Source of the DNA: JADFNB01 sp036397455 | Lineage (GTDB): Bacteria > Gemmatimonadota > Gemmatimonadetes > Gemmatimonadales > GWC2-71-9 | DNA: 64,000 bases | Direction: 5' to 3' | Assembly (NCBI GenBank): GCA_036397455.1 | Contig: DASWIX010000055.1 | Coordinates: forward strand, 21,381 to 85,380 | Part shown: positions 15,921 through 24,185 of the stretch, piece after piece | Position numbering within the stretch: the stretch's first letter is position 1 | Layout: each line of letters starts with the position of its first letter | Program-made: the position numbers and the translations under genes | Notes under the pieces: model-generated | Told to the model about the DNA's origin: nothing | Database searches by the model: none | The model's input: the letters and a program-made list of their open reading frames with translations, nothing else

Positions 15921-17456
15921 GTGAGGACGCAAGCTGACGTGAACGGGAAACGACGCTGCGGCGGACCAGCCATGGCGGCCCTCGGCGGCCTGCTGTTGGC
16001 GATGCCGGCGCAGGCGCAGCAATACTGGATCCGACTGGAGAGTCAGGTCCAGACCGTGGCGTTTCGTGGGGTCCAACCGGACAGCGTGCTGGCCACCGAC
16101 GTCGTCATCGGTGCGAACGGAGGGCGGTTCACCCGCGGCGGGTTCGCGGTGCGATGCGTGTCCGGGCAAACCTATTGCTCCTTCTTTCGGCCGGGGCAGC
16201 GCCGGAGTGGCGGTCCGCTGATGACCACCGCCGATTTCTCCGTGTGGGGCCTCGGCGTGGAGGGACTGCGGTTCAAGGGTCGCAGTCGCCTGGGGGTCGA
16301 CCTCGGCGACAGCGACGTCTGGCCCGGGACGGATCCCGCCGTACAGTTGATCGAAGGGTACCTCGAGTACGCCAAACCTCGCGTGACCGTCCAGGCGGGT
16401 CGTACGCATGTCATGTCACGTTTCGGCTACACCGGGTTCGACGGCGCCAAGGGGACCGCACGGTTCCTGCGCGGTGCGGTCACGACGACGTTGTATGGCG
16501 GATGGGGCTTGGCCTACGGTGTGGCGCTGCCGGTATCGAGTCCGGCCCTCAACCCGCTCGACGAGTTCCAGCCGCGGCGCCGTCAACTCGTGGCGGGTGG
16601 CGATGCCGCGTGGGTACTGCCGTGGATGCGTGGCCGGGTGCTGTACGAGCGGCAGGTCGATCCGCAATCCGACGCCTTCGTGTCGGAACGTGCGGGCATC
16701 GACATGGTGGTGCGACCGCCGCACGGCCTGACCCTCAGTGGCGGAGCGGATTACGATCTCACCAGTGGCTGGTGGGGCAGCGCCGAGGCGACGGTGGGCT
16801 GGTCGCCGGTGCAGGCGCCGGCGTCCGGCCGGGTGGGAGCCCGTCGCTACCGACCACACTTCGAGCTGTGGACCATCTGGGGCGCGTTCAATCCGGTACC
16901 GTACCGCGCCCTGTTCGGGTCGGTGTCCGTGGTGCCCTGGCAGCCGATTCAGCTCCGTGCACGAGCGGAGACCTACGCGTTTGACGAGACCGAGACCGAC
17001 ATCGCGCTGGTGGACGTCGAACGGACCGGCTGGCGGGTTGGACTCGGCACGACCTTCCGCCGCAATCGGGCGCTCGGCGCCAGCGTCGACTACCACATTG
17101 AATTGGGGCCCGGCGCCTCGTCCCTCGGATTCGACGGACGCGTGACGTGGAGCCCGATCGACGACCTCGACCTGACCGGGAGCGTCGCGAATCTGAAACG
17201 CGCGTTGGAGTTCCGGTTCAACGACGCCGACGTGTGGCAATACGGCGCCGCGGTCGAGTACTCGGCCACCGAACGGCTGCGCCTGTACGGGGGCGCTTTT
17301 TACTACGATGAGCGTCGCGACCGGGGTGATGCCGCCTCGTTCGCGTGGAACCAGGTTCGGGCGCACGCCGGTCTCCGGGTGGTGTTGGGCTCGCCGGCGG
17401 ATCAAGGGTCGATCCACCCGGCCATCCTCAGGGTGCCGGAAGGAGGCGGGCGATGA
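15921..17456 (+). CDS. outer-membrane beta-barrel protein of the cytochrome cluster
   Basis: 511 residues from a GTG, with a GGAGGAG sequence upstream. A signal peptide ends at PAQAQ (near residue 32). The rest alternates aromatic and polar residues in amphipathic strands (for example GRVLYERQVDPQSDAF, LRARAETYAF, LRLYGGAFYYDER), with glycine/tryptophan-rich turns, and no CXXCH. It resembles porins of porin-cytochrome complexes in position and size but not obviously in sequence. It overlaps the next 16-heme cytochrome gene (ATGA), which suggests that the cytochrome docks to or sits in the barrel. Function as an electron-conduit sheath is inferred from context. Confidence 0.75.
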   Translation: MRTQADVNGKRRCGGPAMAALGGLLLAMPAQAQQYWIRLESQVQTVAFRGVQPDSVLATDVVIGANGGRFTRGGFAVRCVSGQTYCSFFRPGQRRSGGPLMTTADFSVWGLGVEGLRFKGRSRLGVDLGDSDVWPGTDPAVQLIEGYLEYAKPRVTVQAGRTHVMSRFGYTGFDGAKGTARFLRGAVTTTLYGGWGLAYGVALPVSSPALNPLDEFQPRRRQLVAGGDAAWVLPWMRGRVLYERQVDPQSDAFVSERAGIDMVVRPPHGLTLSGGADYDLTSGWWGSAEATVGWSPVQAPASGRVGARRYRPHFELWTIWGAFNPVPYRALFGSVSVVPWQPIQLRARAETYAFDETETDIALVDVERTGWRVGLGTTFRRNRALGASVDYHIELGPGASSLGFDGRVTWSPIDDLDLTGSVANLKRALEFRFNDADVWQYGAAVEYSATERLRLYGGAFYYDERRDRGDAASFAWNQVRAHAGLRVVLGSPADQGSIHPAILRVPEGGGR

Positions 17457-18844
17457 AGCCGATCGCGGCGGTCCTGGCCCTGCTGTCCCTCACGGCGATC
17501 CTCGCCGCGAGACCCAGTCCTCAGGCTTTCGATCATGAGCGCCACGCGCGCCTGTTCCCGTCGTGCGATCAGTGTCACGCCGGGGCGACGACCGCAGGCG
17601 CGGCCCTGCTGCCGAGCCCGGCCCAGTGCGCGGTGTGCCACAACGATCAGATCCGCCCGCGGGTCGACTGGGCGCCGCCGGCCGAGCCGCGTGCCGGCAA
17701 CTTGCGGTTTACGCACGACGCCCATCCGAAGCTCCCCTGCGCGATGTGCCACAACACGGCCGGTGCGGAGCGCATGCAGGTGCAGCGTACCGTCATCACC
17801 AGCTGTCTCGGCTGTCACGCCGGCGGGGCCGCCCACCTCGAGGCGCCGGACGCCGTGTGCGGGACCTGCCACGTTCCGCTCGCCCGGGCCGATCGGCTGC
17901 AGGAAGAGGATATTGCCGGACTGCCGAAGCCGCCCTCGCACGACTCGGCCGGGTGGCCCACCGGTGCCCACGGCGCCACCGCATGGGACGAAGCGAACCA
18001 GACCGTGGCGACCAGTTGCGCGACCTGTCACGCGCGGAACTTCTGCGCGACCTGTCACGTCGATGCGCCGGAGCAGCCGGCCATTCAGGCGTTGGAGGCC
18101 GATCCCCGCTCGCTGGTCTTGCACGCTGAACTGGTTCCCCCTGCCAGTCATGCGGAAGGGAGCTTCATCGGCGCGCACGGCGCCATGTCGCGGCCAGGCG
18201 GGATCGCGTGCCGGACCTGTCACGCCCAGGAGAGCTGCCGCACGTGCCACACCGGCTTGCCGGGCATCACCGACAGTCTCGCGGTCCGCGGGGACGGGCG
18301 GGCCGCGGGTGCGCAAACCAGGCGCCGCGCGCCCGCCAATCACACGCCGGAATGGAAGGAACGCCACGGGGTCGAGGCCGCCGCGCGGCCGGAAACCTGT
18401 GCGACCTGCCACGTGCGCCAGGACTGTCTCGACTGCCACCGGCCCAGCGCGGCCGCCGCGGCAGGCTACCACCAGCCGTTGTTCCTGGCGCGTCATCCGG
18501 CGGCGGCATACGCGCGGCAGAGCGACTGTAGCGATTGCCACAACGCCGGGCAGTTCTGCGCCACCTGCCATCAAGCGGCGGGTCTGGTGGCGACCGACGT
18601 GTTGGGGGCCGCGTATCACGACGCCAAACGGGTCTTTATCTTCGGGCATGGTGAAGCGGCAAGGCAGAGCCTAGAAAGCTGTGTGTCCTGTCACACCGAA
18701 CGCGATTGCCTCCTCTGTCACTCCGTCGTGCGAGGACGTGGGTTCAATCCGCACGGTCCGGGATTCGACGCCGATCGTTTACGGCGGAAGAACGCCCAGA
18801 TGTGCACGGTCTGTCACGGTGCCGCGATTCCTCGCGGCAACTAG
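17453..18844 (+). CDS. 16-heme c-type cytochrome
   Basis: 463 residues; the ATG overlaps the porin stop. The signal peptide is MKPIAAVLALLSLTAILAA. Sixteen CXXCH motifs occur: CDQCH, CAVCH, CAMCH, CLGCH, CGTCH, CATCH, CATCH, CRTCH, CRTCH, CATCH, CLDCH, CSDCH, CATCH, CVSCH, CLLCH and CTVCH. Several are closely paired (CATCHARNFCATCH), a packing seen in MtrA/PioA-like and cytochrome c7-like wires. There is no membrane anchor. Genetic coupling to a barrel protein suggests it spans or lines the outer membrane and passes electrons between the periplasm and an external acceptor or donor. The direction of flow is not shown. Confidence 0.87.
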   Translation: MKPIAAVLALLSLTAILAARPSPQAFDHERHARLFPSCDQCHAGATTAGAALLPSPAQCAVCHNDQIRPRVDWAPPAEPRAGNLRFTHDAHPKLPCAMCHNTAGAERMQVQRTVITSCLGCHAGGAAHLEAPDAVCGTCHVPLARADRLQEEDIAGLPKPPSHDSAGWPTGAHGATAWDEANQTVATSCATCHARNFCATCHVDAPEQPAIQALEADPRSLVLHAELVPPASHAEGSFIGAHGAMSRPGGIACRTCHAQESCRTCHTGLPGITDSLAVRGDGRAAGAQTRRRAPANHTPEWKERHGVEAAARPETCATCHVRQDCLDCHRPSAAAAAGYHQPLFLARHPAAAYARQSDCSDCHNAGQFCATCHQAAGLVATDVLGAAYHDAKRVFIFGHGEAARQSLESCVSCHTERDCLLCHSVVRGRGFNPHGPGFDADRLRRKNAQMCTVCHGAAIPRGN

Positions 18845-18982
18845 GAGACGGATCTTCACGATTGCTTCATGACACGTTGGTTGACGCGCAGATTAACTTT
18901 GGGATGAGCGCGAGCAGGAGGTGCCGAGTGGTGCCGGCGTTCGGGGCTAATACCGCATCGACTCGATAGTGAAGGGGGCAGC

Positions 18983-19369
18983 ATGAAGCGTTCTGGTGTC
19001 GCAGCAGGGCTCATTCTGGTCGCGGTGGCCGTGTCGGCCTTTGCGCAGCAGGCGGCGAAGCCGAAGCCAGTGTCGCACGACCTCGCCGGGCGGGCCCAGT
19101 GCCTGATGTGTCACGGCGGGACCATGGAGGGTATTCCGGCCGCTCCCGCCTCCCATGCAGACCGCCCGAACACCGTGTGTTTGTGGTGCCACGCCAAGGA
19201 CGCGGCGATGCAGACCAAGGACCCCAAGGTGATCCCGCACGACCTCGCGGGACGCGATCAGTGTTTGATGTGTCACAGCGGGGCGATGGAGGGCATTCCA
19301 GCCGTCACGCCGGATCACGAGGGTCGGGACGTGAAGTTCTGCGGGATGTGCCACAAACCCGCTGGCTGA
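18983..19369 (+). CDS. small tetraheme cytochrome c with internal duplication
   Basis: 128 residues with the signal peptide MKRSGVAAGLILVAVAVSAFAQ. Four CXXCH motifs (CLMCH, CLWCH, CLMCH, CGMCH) sit in two copies of a unit beginning HDLAGRxQCLMCHxGxMEGIPA, so the gene arose by duplication of a diheme module. It is probably a soluble periplasmic shuttle between the inner-membrane and outer-membrane cytochromes. It lies 138 bases after the 16-heme gene and just before a terminator hairpin. Confidence 0.85.
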   Translation: MKRSGVAAGLILVAVAVSAFAQQAAKPKPVSHDLAGRAQCLMCHGGTMEGIPAAPASHADRPNTVCLWCHAKDAAMQTKDPKVIPHDLAGRDQCLMCHSGAMEGIPAVTPDHEGRDVKFCGMCHKPAG

Positions 19370-19397
19370 CGGTCTCGTCGGCGAGGTGTACAACCGA

Positions 19398-19428
19398 GGC
19401 TGCGGCGCAAGTGCGCCGCGGCCTTTCT
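19398..19428 (+). terminator. Rho-independent terminator after the tetraheme gene
   Basis: GGCTGCGGCGCA (19398-19409) pairs with TGCGCCGCGGCC (19412-19423) with one G-T wobble, followed by TTTCT. It ends the rightward cytochrome transcript, and the convergent gene stop is at 19427. Confidence 0.7.
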
Positions 19429-19837
19429 ATGTATCGGTGGGGTCTCTGCGGCCGCCAATGACGAGACCGAGCAACCCGACGATCAGTACGACGGGTGCGG
19501 CCCACGCGGTCAGCCGTTGCGCCCAGCGCAGCCATGCAGGGTAATCACTCACCCCCGAGAGCACACGAAGCACCAGCCACACCGCCGAGAGCACGACCCC
19601 GAGCATGAACACGCGAAGCCACGTGGCGCGACGCGCGTAGCGGGCCAGGGGGAAGCTGCACTCCGGGCAGACCTCACCCTGTGGGGGCACCCAGATGAAC
19701 GACCAGCGCTTCCCCGGACCGCTTTCCCCGGACGGCTCCGCGTCCGGCGCGAGGATGGTCGGAACGACGTGCTTGCCGCAGGCCGGGCATTTGACGGTCG
19801 CGAGCGCGTTACTGATGCGATTGCTGAGCCGACTCAT
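19427..19837 (-). CDS. zinc-ribbon membrane protein of unknown function
   Basis: 136 residues. The N-terminal half has two cysteine pairs (CPACGK at 17-22 and CPECSF near 57) consistent with a zinc ribbon. Two hydrophobic segments follow (LRVFMLGVVLSAVWLVLRVL and AWAAPVVLIVGLLGLVIGG). It is the last gene of the leftward Rieske/cytochrome b operon, 24 bases after the cytochrome b stop. I do not recognise the family. It might assist assembly of the complex, but nothing in the sequence proves that. Confidence 0.65.
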   Translation of the reverse strand: MSRLSNRISNALATVKCPACGKHVVPTILAPDAEPSGESGPGKRWSFIWVPPQGEVCPECSFPLARYARRATWLRVFMLGVVLSAVWLVLRVLSGVSDYPAWLRWAQRLTAWAAPVVLIVGLLGLVIGGRRDPTDT

Positions 19838-19861
19838 CGAGTGCTCCTCCGCGACGGCGGG

Positions 19862-20959
19862 CTAGGCCGTCGGGTTTGCGGTGTACCCCAGGTAGGTCAA
19901 CACGACGATGTAGACGATGATGCCGATACCGATCCAGGTGAACAGCTTGCTCGGTTCACCACGCGCCGTCCGGCGGTCGATGAACGGAATGAGCAGCAGA
20001 AACAGCCCCGCGACGCCAAATCCCAGGATCCCGACGATTTCACCTTCGATGCCGAGGATGTGCGCCGGGAGGTACTTCAGGGTCTGGAACATGAACATGA
20101 AGTACCACTCGGGCTTGATCCCTGCCGGCGCCGGCAGGAACGGATCTGCCTTTTGCCCTAGTTCGGCGGGGATGTAGGCCGCGAGTGCTGTGAGCAGCAG
20201 GAGCGCCGTGAGCCAGCCGACGAGATCTCGGAGCAGGAAGTTCGGTACGAACGGCATCACGCGCTTCGTGCCGGCGTCACGCTCCACGCTCAGCGGGACG
20301 CTCATCCCCTGTTTCTGGACGAGGAACAGATGCAACCCGAGGATCGCGATGGTGATGCCGGGCAGTACGGCGACATGGAAGGCGTAGAACCGCGTGAGCG
20401 TCGCGCCGGTTACGTCCTCACCACCACGCGCCACACGAAGCGCGAAGTCACCGACGATTGGGACCGCGCCCGTGATCTCGGTGCCAACGCGCGTGGCAAA
20501 GTACGCTAGTTCGTTCCACGGCAGGAGATAGCCGGTGAAGCCGAAGGCCATTGCCAGTCCCATCAGGACGACGCCGGATACCCACGTGATCTCGCGCGGC
20601 GGGCGGTACGCCTTCACGAGCAGTACGCTGAACAGGTGCAGGAACAGCATGAAGACCATCAAGTTCGCCGCCCACGAGTGGATGGATCGAACCAACCACC
20701 CGAACTCCACCTCGGCCATGAGGAACTGGATCGACTCGTAGGCCTCCTCCGCGCTCGGCCTGTAGTAGAACAGCAACAGGATCCCCGTGCTGACCTGCAC
20801 GATGAACAGGAAGAGCGTCATCCCACCGAGGTAGTACCAGATCGTGTGCTTGTGGACCGGGACGTCCTTCTTCTTCGCGAGCTTCCCGAGCACAGCGAGG
20901 CCGAGCCGATCGTCGAGCCATCCGACGCCGTCGAGCAGCCTCTGCCGAAGATCCATCAT
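19862..20959 (-). CDS. cytochrome b of a Rieske/cytochrome b complex (b6 and subunit IV fused)
   Basis: 365 residues. The N-terminal b6 domain has heme ligands H94, H108, H195 and H210; the second pair is separated by 14 residues, as in b6-type cytochromes rather than mitochondrial-type b. The quinol-site motif PEWY is at 283-286 in the fused subunit IV-like part, and about seven to eight hydrophobic segments are present. It is the membrane quinol oxidase core of a bc-type complex. The Rieske gene is directly upstream, and no cytochrome c1 or f gene is present: a 9-heme and a modular 4-heme cytochrome replace it in the operon. Confidence 0.92.
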   Translation of the reverse strand: MMDLRQRLLDGVGWLDDRLGLAVLGKLAKKKDVPVHKHTIWYYLGGMTLFLFIVQVSTGILLLFYYRPSAEEAYESIQFLMAEVEFGWLVRSIHSWAANLMVFMLFLHLFSVLLVKAYRPPREITWVSGVVLMGLAMAFGFTGYLLPWNELAYFATRVGTEITGAVPIVGDFALRVARGGEDVTGATLTRFYAFHVAVLPGITIAILGLHLFLVQKQGMSVPLSVERDAGTKRVMPFVPNFLLRDLVGWLTALLLLTALAAYIPAELGQKADPFLPAPAGIKPEWYFMFMFQTLKYLPAHILGIEGEIVGILGFGVAGLFLLLIPFIDRRTARGEPSKLFTWIGIGIIVYIVVLTYLGYTANPTA

Positions 20960-20960
20960 C

Positions 20961-21443
20961 TCAGCTTCCCTTGCTGACGACGATCTGATCGTCGCGAACG
21001 TTGACGGCGTAGCGCTCGAGCGGAACCGGCGGCGGCCCTTCGATATTCTGCCCGTTGAGGTCGAAATGCCCGTTGTGACACGCGCACCAGATGTGCCCGA
21101 TGTCGTCGCGGTATTGCACGATGCAGCCTAGATGGGTGCACACGGCCGAGTACGCCCGGAGTTCGCCGCCCGGTGTCCGGACCAGGATGCCCGCCCGACT
21201 GCCGAACTTGAAGATCTCAGCACCGTTGGGCGGAATGTCGTCCGGCGCAAACGGCAGCGTGACCGCGGTCGCGGTGGACTCCCCGGTTTTGGGCGGGACG
21301 AGGTAGCGGCTCGTCGGATACACCACCGAGACGATCAGCCCCCCGAAACTGGTGCTGAGCAGCCACGTGGTCAGTGATCGACTGAGAACCCAGTCGATGA
21401 ATCTTCGACGTGACGCTAACGGCGCAGGACGGTCCGCGGGCAT
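20961..21443 (-). CDS. Rieske iron-sulfur protein
   Basis: 160 residues. A twin-arginine type N-terminus (SRRRFIDW, residues 11-18) precedes one hydrophobic anchor (23-45). The 2Fe-2S ligands are C102, H104, C120 and H123 in CTHLGC and CACHNGHF, with C107 and C122 able to form the disulfide. The cluster-binding second box has Asn-Gly-His after the ligand histidine instead of the more usual Gly-Ser, which may tune its potential. One base separates it from the cytochrome b gene. It transfers electrons from quinol to the c-type cytochromes of this operon. Confidence 0.93.
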   Translation of the reverse strand: MPADRPAPLASRRRFIDWVLSRSLTTWLLSTSFGGLIVSVVYPTSRYLVPPKTGESTATAVTLPFAPDDIPPNGAEIFKFGSRAGILVRTPGGELRAYSAVCTHLGCIVQYRDDIGHIWCACHNGHFDLNGQNIEGPPPVPLERYAVNVRDDQIVVSKGS

Positions 21444-21455
21444 CAGTGTCCTCGT

Positions 21456-22733
21456 TCAGATGATAGGCGTATCGCGCTCGATCTGACGGATCTTGAGCAC
21501 GAGCCCGAGAATGAACAGCACGATGATCGCACTGGAAACGCCCAGTCCGACCCGCCGGAACCGCAACTCGTCGAGGGCCGACACCCCTCGGACGCGTGCA
21601 GTCGACGTGACTTCGAGTCCTTCGCCGACGTGCAGCCGCACGGAGTCGACGCTGAAGCTGTGTATGGCGGTGCGCGCTTGCAGCATGTTGTTTTGCGCGC
21701 CGCGGAGGTCGAACAGCGCCTCGCTGACCTCCATGCCGGCCCGCTCGGCGGACGTGAGCAGTGAATCGGCGACCGCGAAATCGCTCACCAACGAATCGAT
21801 GAGTCGTCGCATGGAGGCGGCGACTGCGCCACCGCCGACCTCGCTGGTGTGGCAGCGACGGCAAACGGCTCCTTCGCCGAGCCCGAGCATGCGGTCGTCG
21901 GCCGCCTGAATCTCATGGTTGCCGTGACAGGTCGCGCAGCCGGGGGCGCCCAACATCGAGAGAATCTGGGAGTGCCGGCTGTTCTTGAAGTAGTCCGCCA
22001 TGACCGAATGGCACTGCCCGCAGACGTTCCCGACCCAGTCGACGTTCGGGGGCGCGGCGCCGTGATTCCCGTGGCAGTCGTTGCAGGTAGGCGCCGAGAG
22101 GTCGCCCCGATCCGACAGGACCTCGTAGTGGATGCTGCGCTGGTACAGCGCTACCTGGTCGATCTTGATGTCGTACGACGCCATGTGCTCCGCGCTGGCG
22201 TGGCACGCGCCACACGTGGTCGCCACGTTCGCCGGGTGCACGCTGGACAGCGGGTCCGATGGCGGCCTGATGTCATGCGCCGGATGGCAACTCACGCACG
22301 TCGCCACGTTGGTATCGCCAAACGCGGTCAGCCGCTGTCCGTGTACCGACGTGACGTATTCCGCCACCTGGTCGACGCGGAGGCCCGGGTTGTACTGACG
22401 CATGAACGCCGCGTCCGAGTGGCAGCGCCCGCAAACCTGCAAGACGGTTTGGCCGGTGGGCTTGCCCATGAATCCGCGCGCCGGGTCCATGCCAGACAGG
22501 CCGGGCGCCGTCGGGTCGCCGCCGTGGCACGCGACGCAACTGAATCCGCGCTCCGCGTGAATGTCGTCGGCAAACGCCTTGACCGGATCGGAAAGCCGTT
22601 CGACGGGCATGATCTCATGACAACTCACGCAGTTGTTGGTAGGCGTGTCCTGGGCGGCGAGGTTACGCCCTGCGCCTCCACCGCCCAGCGCCGCCACCGG
22701 TACGATCCACAGAAGCCGCCGCCGTCGTGTCAT
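21456..22733 (-). CDS. 9-heme c-type cytochrome with C-terminal membrane anchor
   Basis: 425 residues. The ATG at 22733 overlaps the stop of the upstream cytochrome gene (TGATG) and gives the signal sequence MTRRRRLLWIVPVAALGGGG. Nine CXXCH motifs (CVSCH, CVACH, CGRCH, CVSCH, CGACH, CNDCH, CGQCH, CATCH, CRRCH) fill residues 35-275. A heme-free helical region of about 110 residues then leads to a C-terminal helix (SSAIIVLFILGLVLKI). Cytochromes of this layout accompany Rieske/cytochrome b operons in several phyla as the electron acceptor in place of cytochrome c1. The layout supports that role here. Confidence 0.87.
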   Translation of the reverse strand: MTRRRRLLWIVPVAALGGGGAGRNLAAQDTPTNNCVSCHEIMPVERLSDPVKAFADDIHAERGFSCVACHGGDPTAPGLSGMDPARGFMGKPTGQTVLQVCGRCHSDAAFMRQYNPGLRVDQVAEYVTSVHGQRLTAFGDTNVATCVSCHPAHDIRPPSDPLSSVHPANVATTCGACHASAEHMASYDIKIDQVALYQRSIHYEVLSDRGDLSAPTCNDCHGNHGAAPPNVDWVGNVCGQCHSVMADYFKNSRHSQILSMLGAPGCATCHGNHEIQAADDRMLGLGEGAVCRRCHTSEVGGGAVAASMRRLIDSLVSDFAVADSLLTSAERAGMEVSEALFDLRGAQNNMLQARTAIHSFSVDSVRLHVGEGLEVTSTARVRGVSALDELRFRRVGLGVSSAIIVLFILGLVLKIRQIERDTPII

Positions 22734-23890
22734 CAATGGCGTCCCGTCGTCAGAAGAAAAGCCGTAATGTCCGCCACGTCCGTCGATCGCAGCACCGGCC
22801 ATGCAGCGCTGGAGACATTCTCCGCCGCCGCAAGGTGGTTCCAGAGGACCGCGATGACCGCGGCGCGGTCGTTCAACCCGCGCGTCCTCGTGAAATCATC
22901 CACCGCATGACATCCGAGGCATCCCAGGGGACCGAGGCGTTCGCGGCCGCGCCCGGCGGATCCCTCGTTGGTGAGGTATCGGACGGATGCGAGGTACGCG
23001 ACCAGGTCGGCCATGTCACCAGGACCGAGTTGCGGCACGTCGATGCCGGCCTCCCGCATCACTTGGGTCATGCCGGGGGCCTTGTTCCACATTCGCGCCG
23101 CGAAGTCGAGCAAGTTGCGCGGCGGTCGCGTCCCCAGGTCGGGGGCACGGGTCCCGCCCTGGCCCCGAATACTGTGGCAGTTGGCGCATCCCTTGGCTGC
23201 GAACAGCGCCCGCCCGGCGGCCGGTCGGCGCGGAAGTACGTACACCCCGCCGACAGGCGGTTGGCTCGACCGGGAGCTCAGGTACGCGACCAAGTCGTTC
23301 AGCTCGCGGTCGGTGAATGTCGGCCGCCGTATCCCGAGTTGACGCATGGCGGTAGCCATCGCCGGGCCGTGGTTCCACAGGGTGGTCGCCACCTGGATCG
23401 GCGCACGGTGTCCCAGCCCGTCCAACGCCGGCCCCACCACGCCGCCCATGCCGCCGGCCTGATGACAGGCGATGCACGCCTTGTCCGCGAAGAGTCGCCG
23501 CCCGACGGCCGTGTCGCCGGCGGGGCTGAAGTACCCCGCCCACGACAGAAACGCGACCAGATTGCCGGCGTCCCACGGCGCGAGCCGAGTCGGCTCGACG
23601 CCTGCGGCGCGCATCTGCCCCACCATGCCCGGCAGATGGTTCCACATGGCGGCGACGAATGCGAACACCGATCGTTCGGCCTCGGCACGCGCGAGGTCGG
23701 GGCCGGCGGTTCCGCCGATTCCGTTGATCGCATGACACTGCACGCACCCCTTGCCGCCGAAGACGCGGGATCCCGCCATGACGTTCTGCGCGAGGCCCTC
23801 GCCCTCCTGCGCCGCCAGCGGCATCGCGGCGGCCAGGAAGAGCAGTAGCACACCCGGCGCCGCCCAATGTGCTGGGATGGCGAATCGCAT
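22733..23890 (-). CDS. cytochrome c with four tandem monoheme modules
   Basis: 385 residues from the ATG at 23890; a GTG at 23926 is an alternative. A signal peptide ends near PLAAQ. Four class-I type modules repeat, each with CXXCH near its start (CVQCH, CIACH, CANCH, CLGCH), a glycine-rich loop, a MWNHLPGM / LWNHGPAM / MWNKAPGM segment holding the likely axial methionine, and a DLVAYL-like final helix. The fourth module is degenerate (LWNHLAAAE lacks the methionine). It is the first gene of the leftward Rieske complex operon and may hand electrons to a terminal oxidase or the multiheme chain. Confidence 0.87.
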   Translation of the reverse strand: MRFAIPAHWAAPGVLLLFLAAAMPLAAQEGEGLAQNVMAGSRVFGGKGCVQCHAINGIGGTAGPDLARAEAERSVFAFVAAMWNHLPGMVGQMRAAGVEPTRLAPWDAGNLVAFLSWAGYFSPAGDTAVGRRLFADKACIACHQAGGMGGVVGPALDGLGHRAPIQVATTLWNHGPAMATAMRQLGIRRPTFTDRELNDLVAYLSSRSSQPPVGGVYVLPRRPAAGRALFAAKGCANCHSIRGQGGTRAPDLGTRPPRNLLDFAARMWNKAPGMTQVMREAGIDVPQLGPGDMADLVAYLASVRYLTNEGSAGRGRERLGPLGCLGCHAVDDFTRTRGLNDRAAVIAVLWNHLAAAENVSSAAWPVLRSTDVADITAFLLTTGRH

Positions 23891-24185
23891 GGATGCGGCG
23901 GCGGGGTCCGCGCGGCGTGTGCTCACAGGTTCACAGTCTGGACTGGGCAGCCTCGCATGTCCAGCGGCGCACGGTTGCGCACGCCCGAGGCGAGGAACGA
24001 TGCACCCTAGGTGGCGAATGTTGAAGAGACCGTGAAGGTGTCATGAGGGGACGTCTGAGAGCCGGCCGGTCGAGTTGACGGATGCCGATGCTCGGGCCAT
24101 CCTATCTTGGTCATTCCGGGGCTCTCGCGACGGCGAGGGCCGGCATCGGACGTCTCCACCGGCTCGGGAAATGAGGTGAGTGAAC

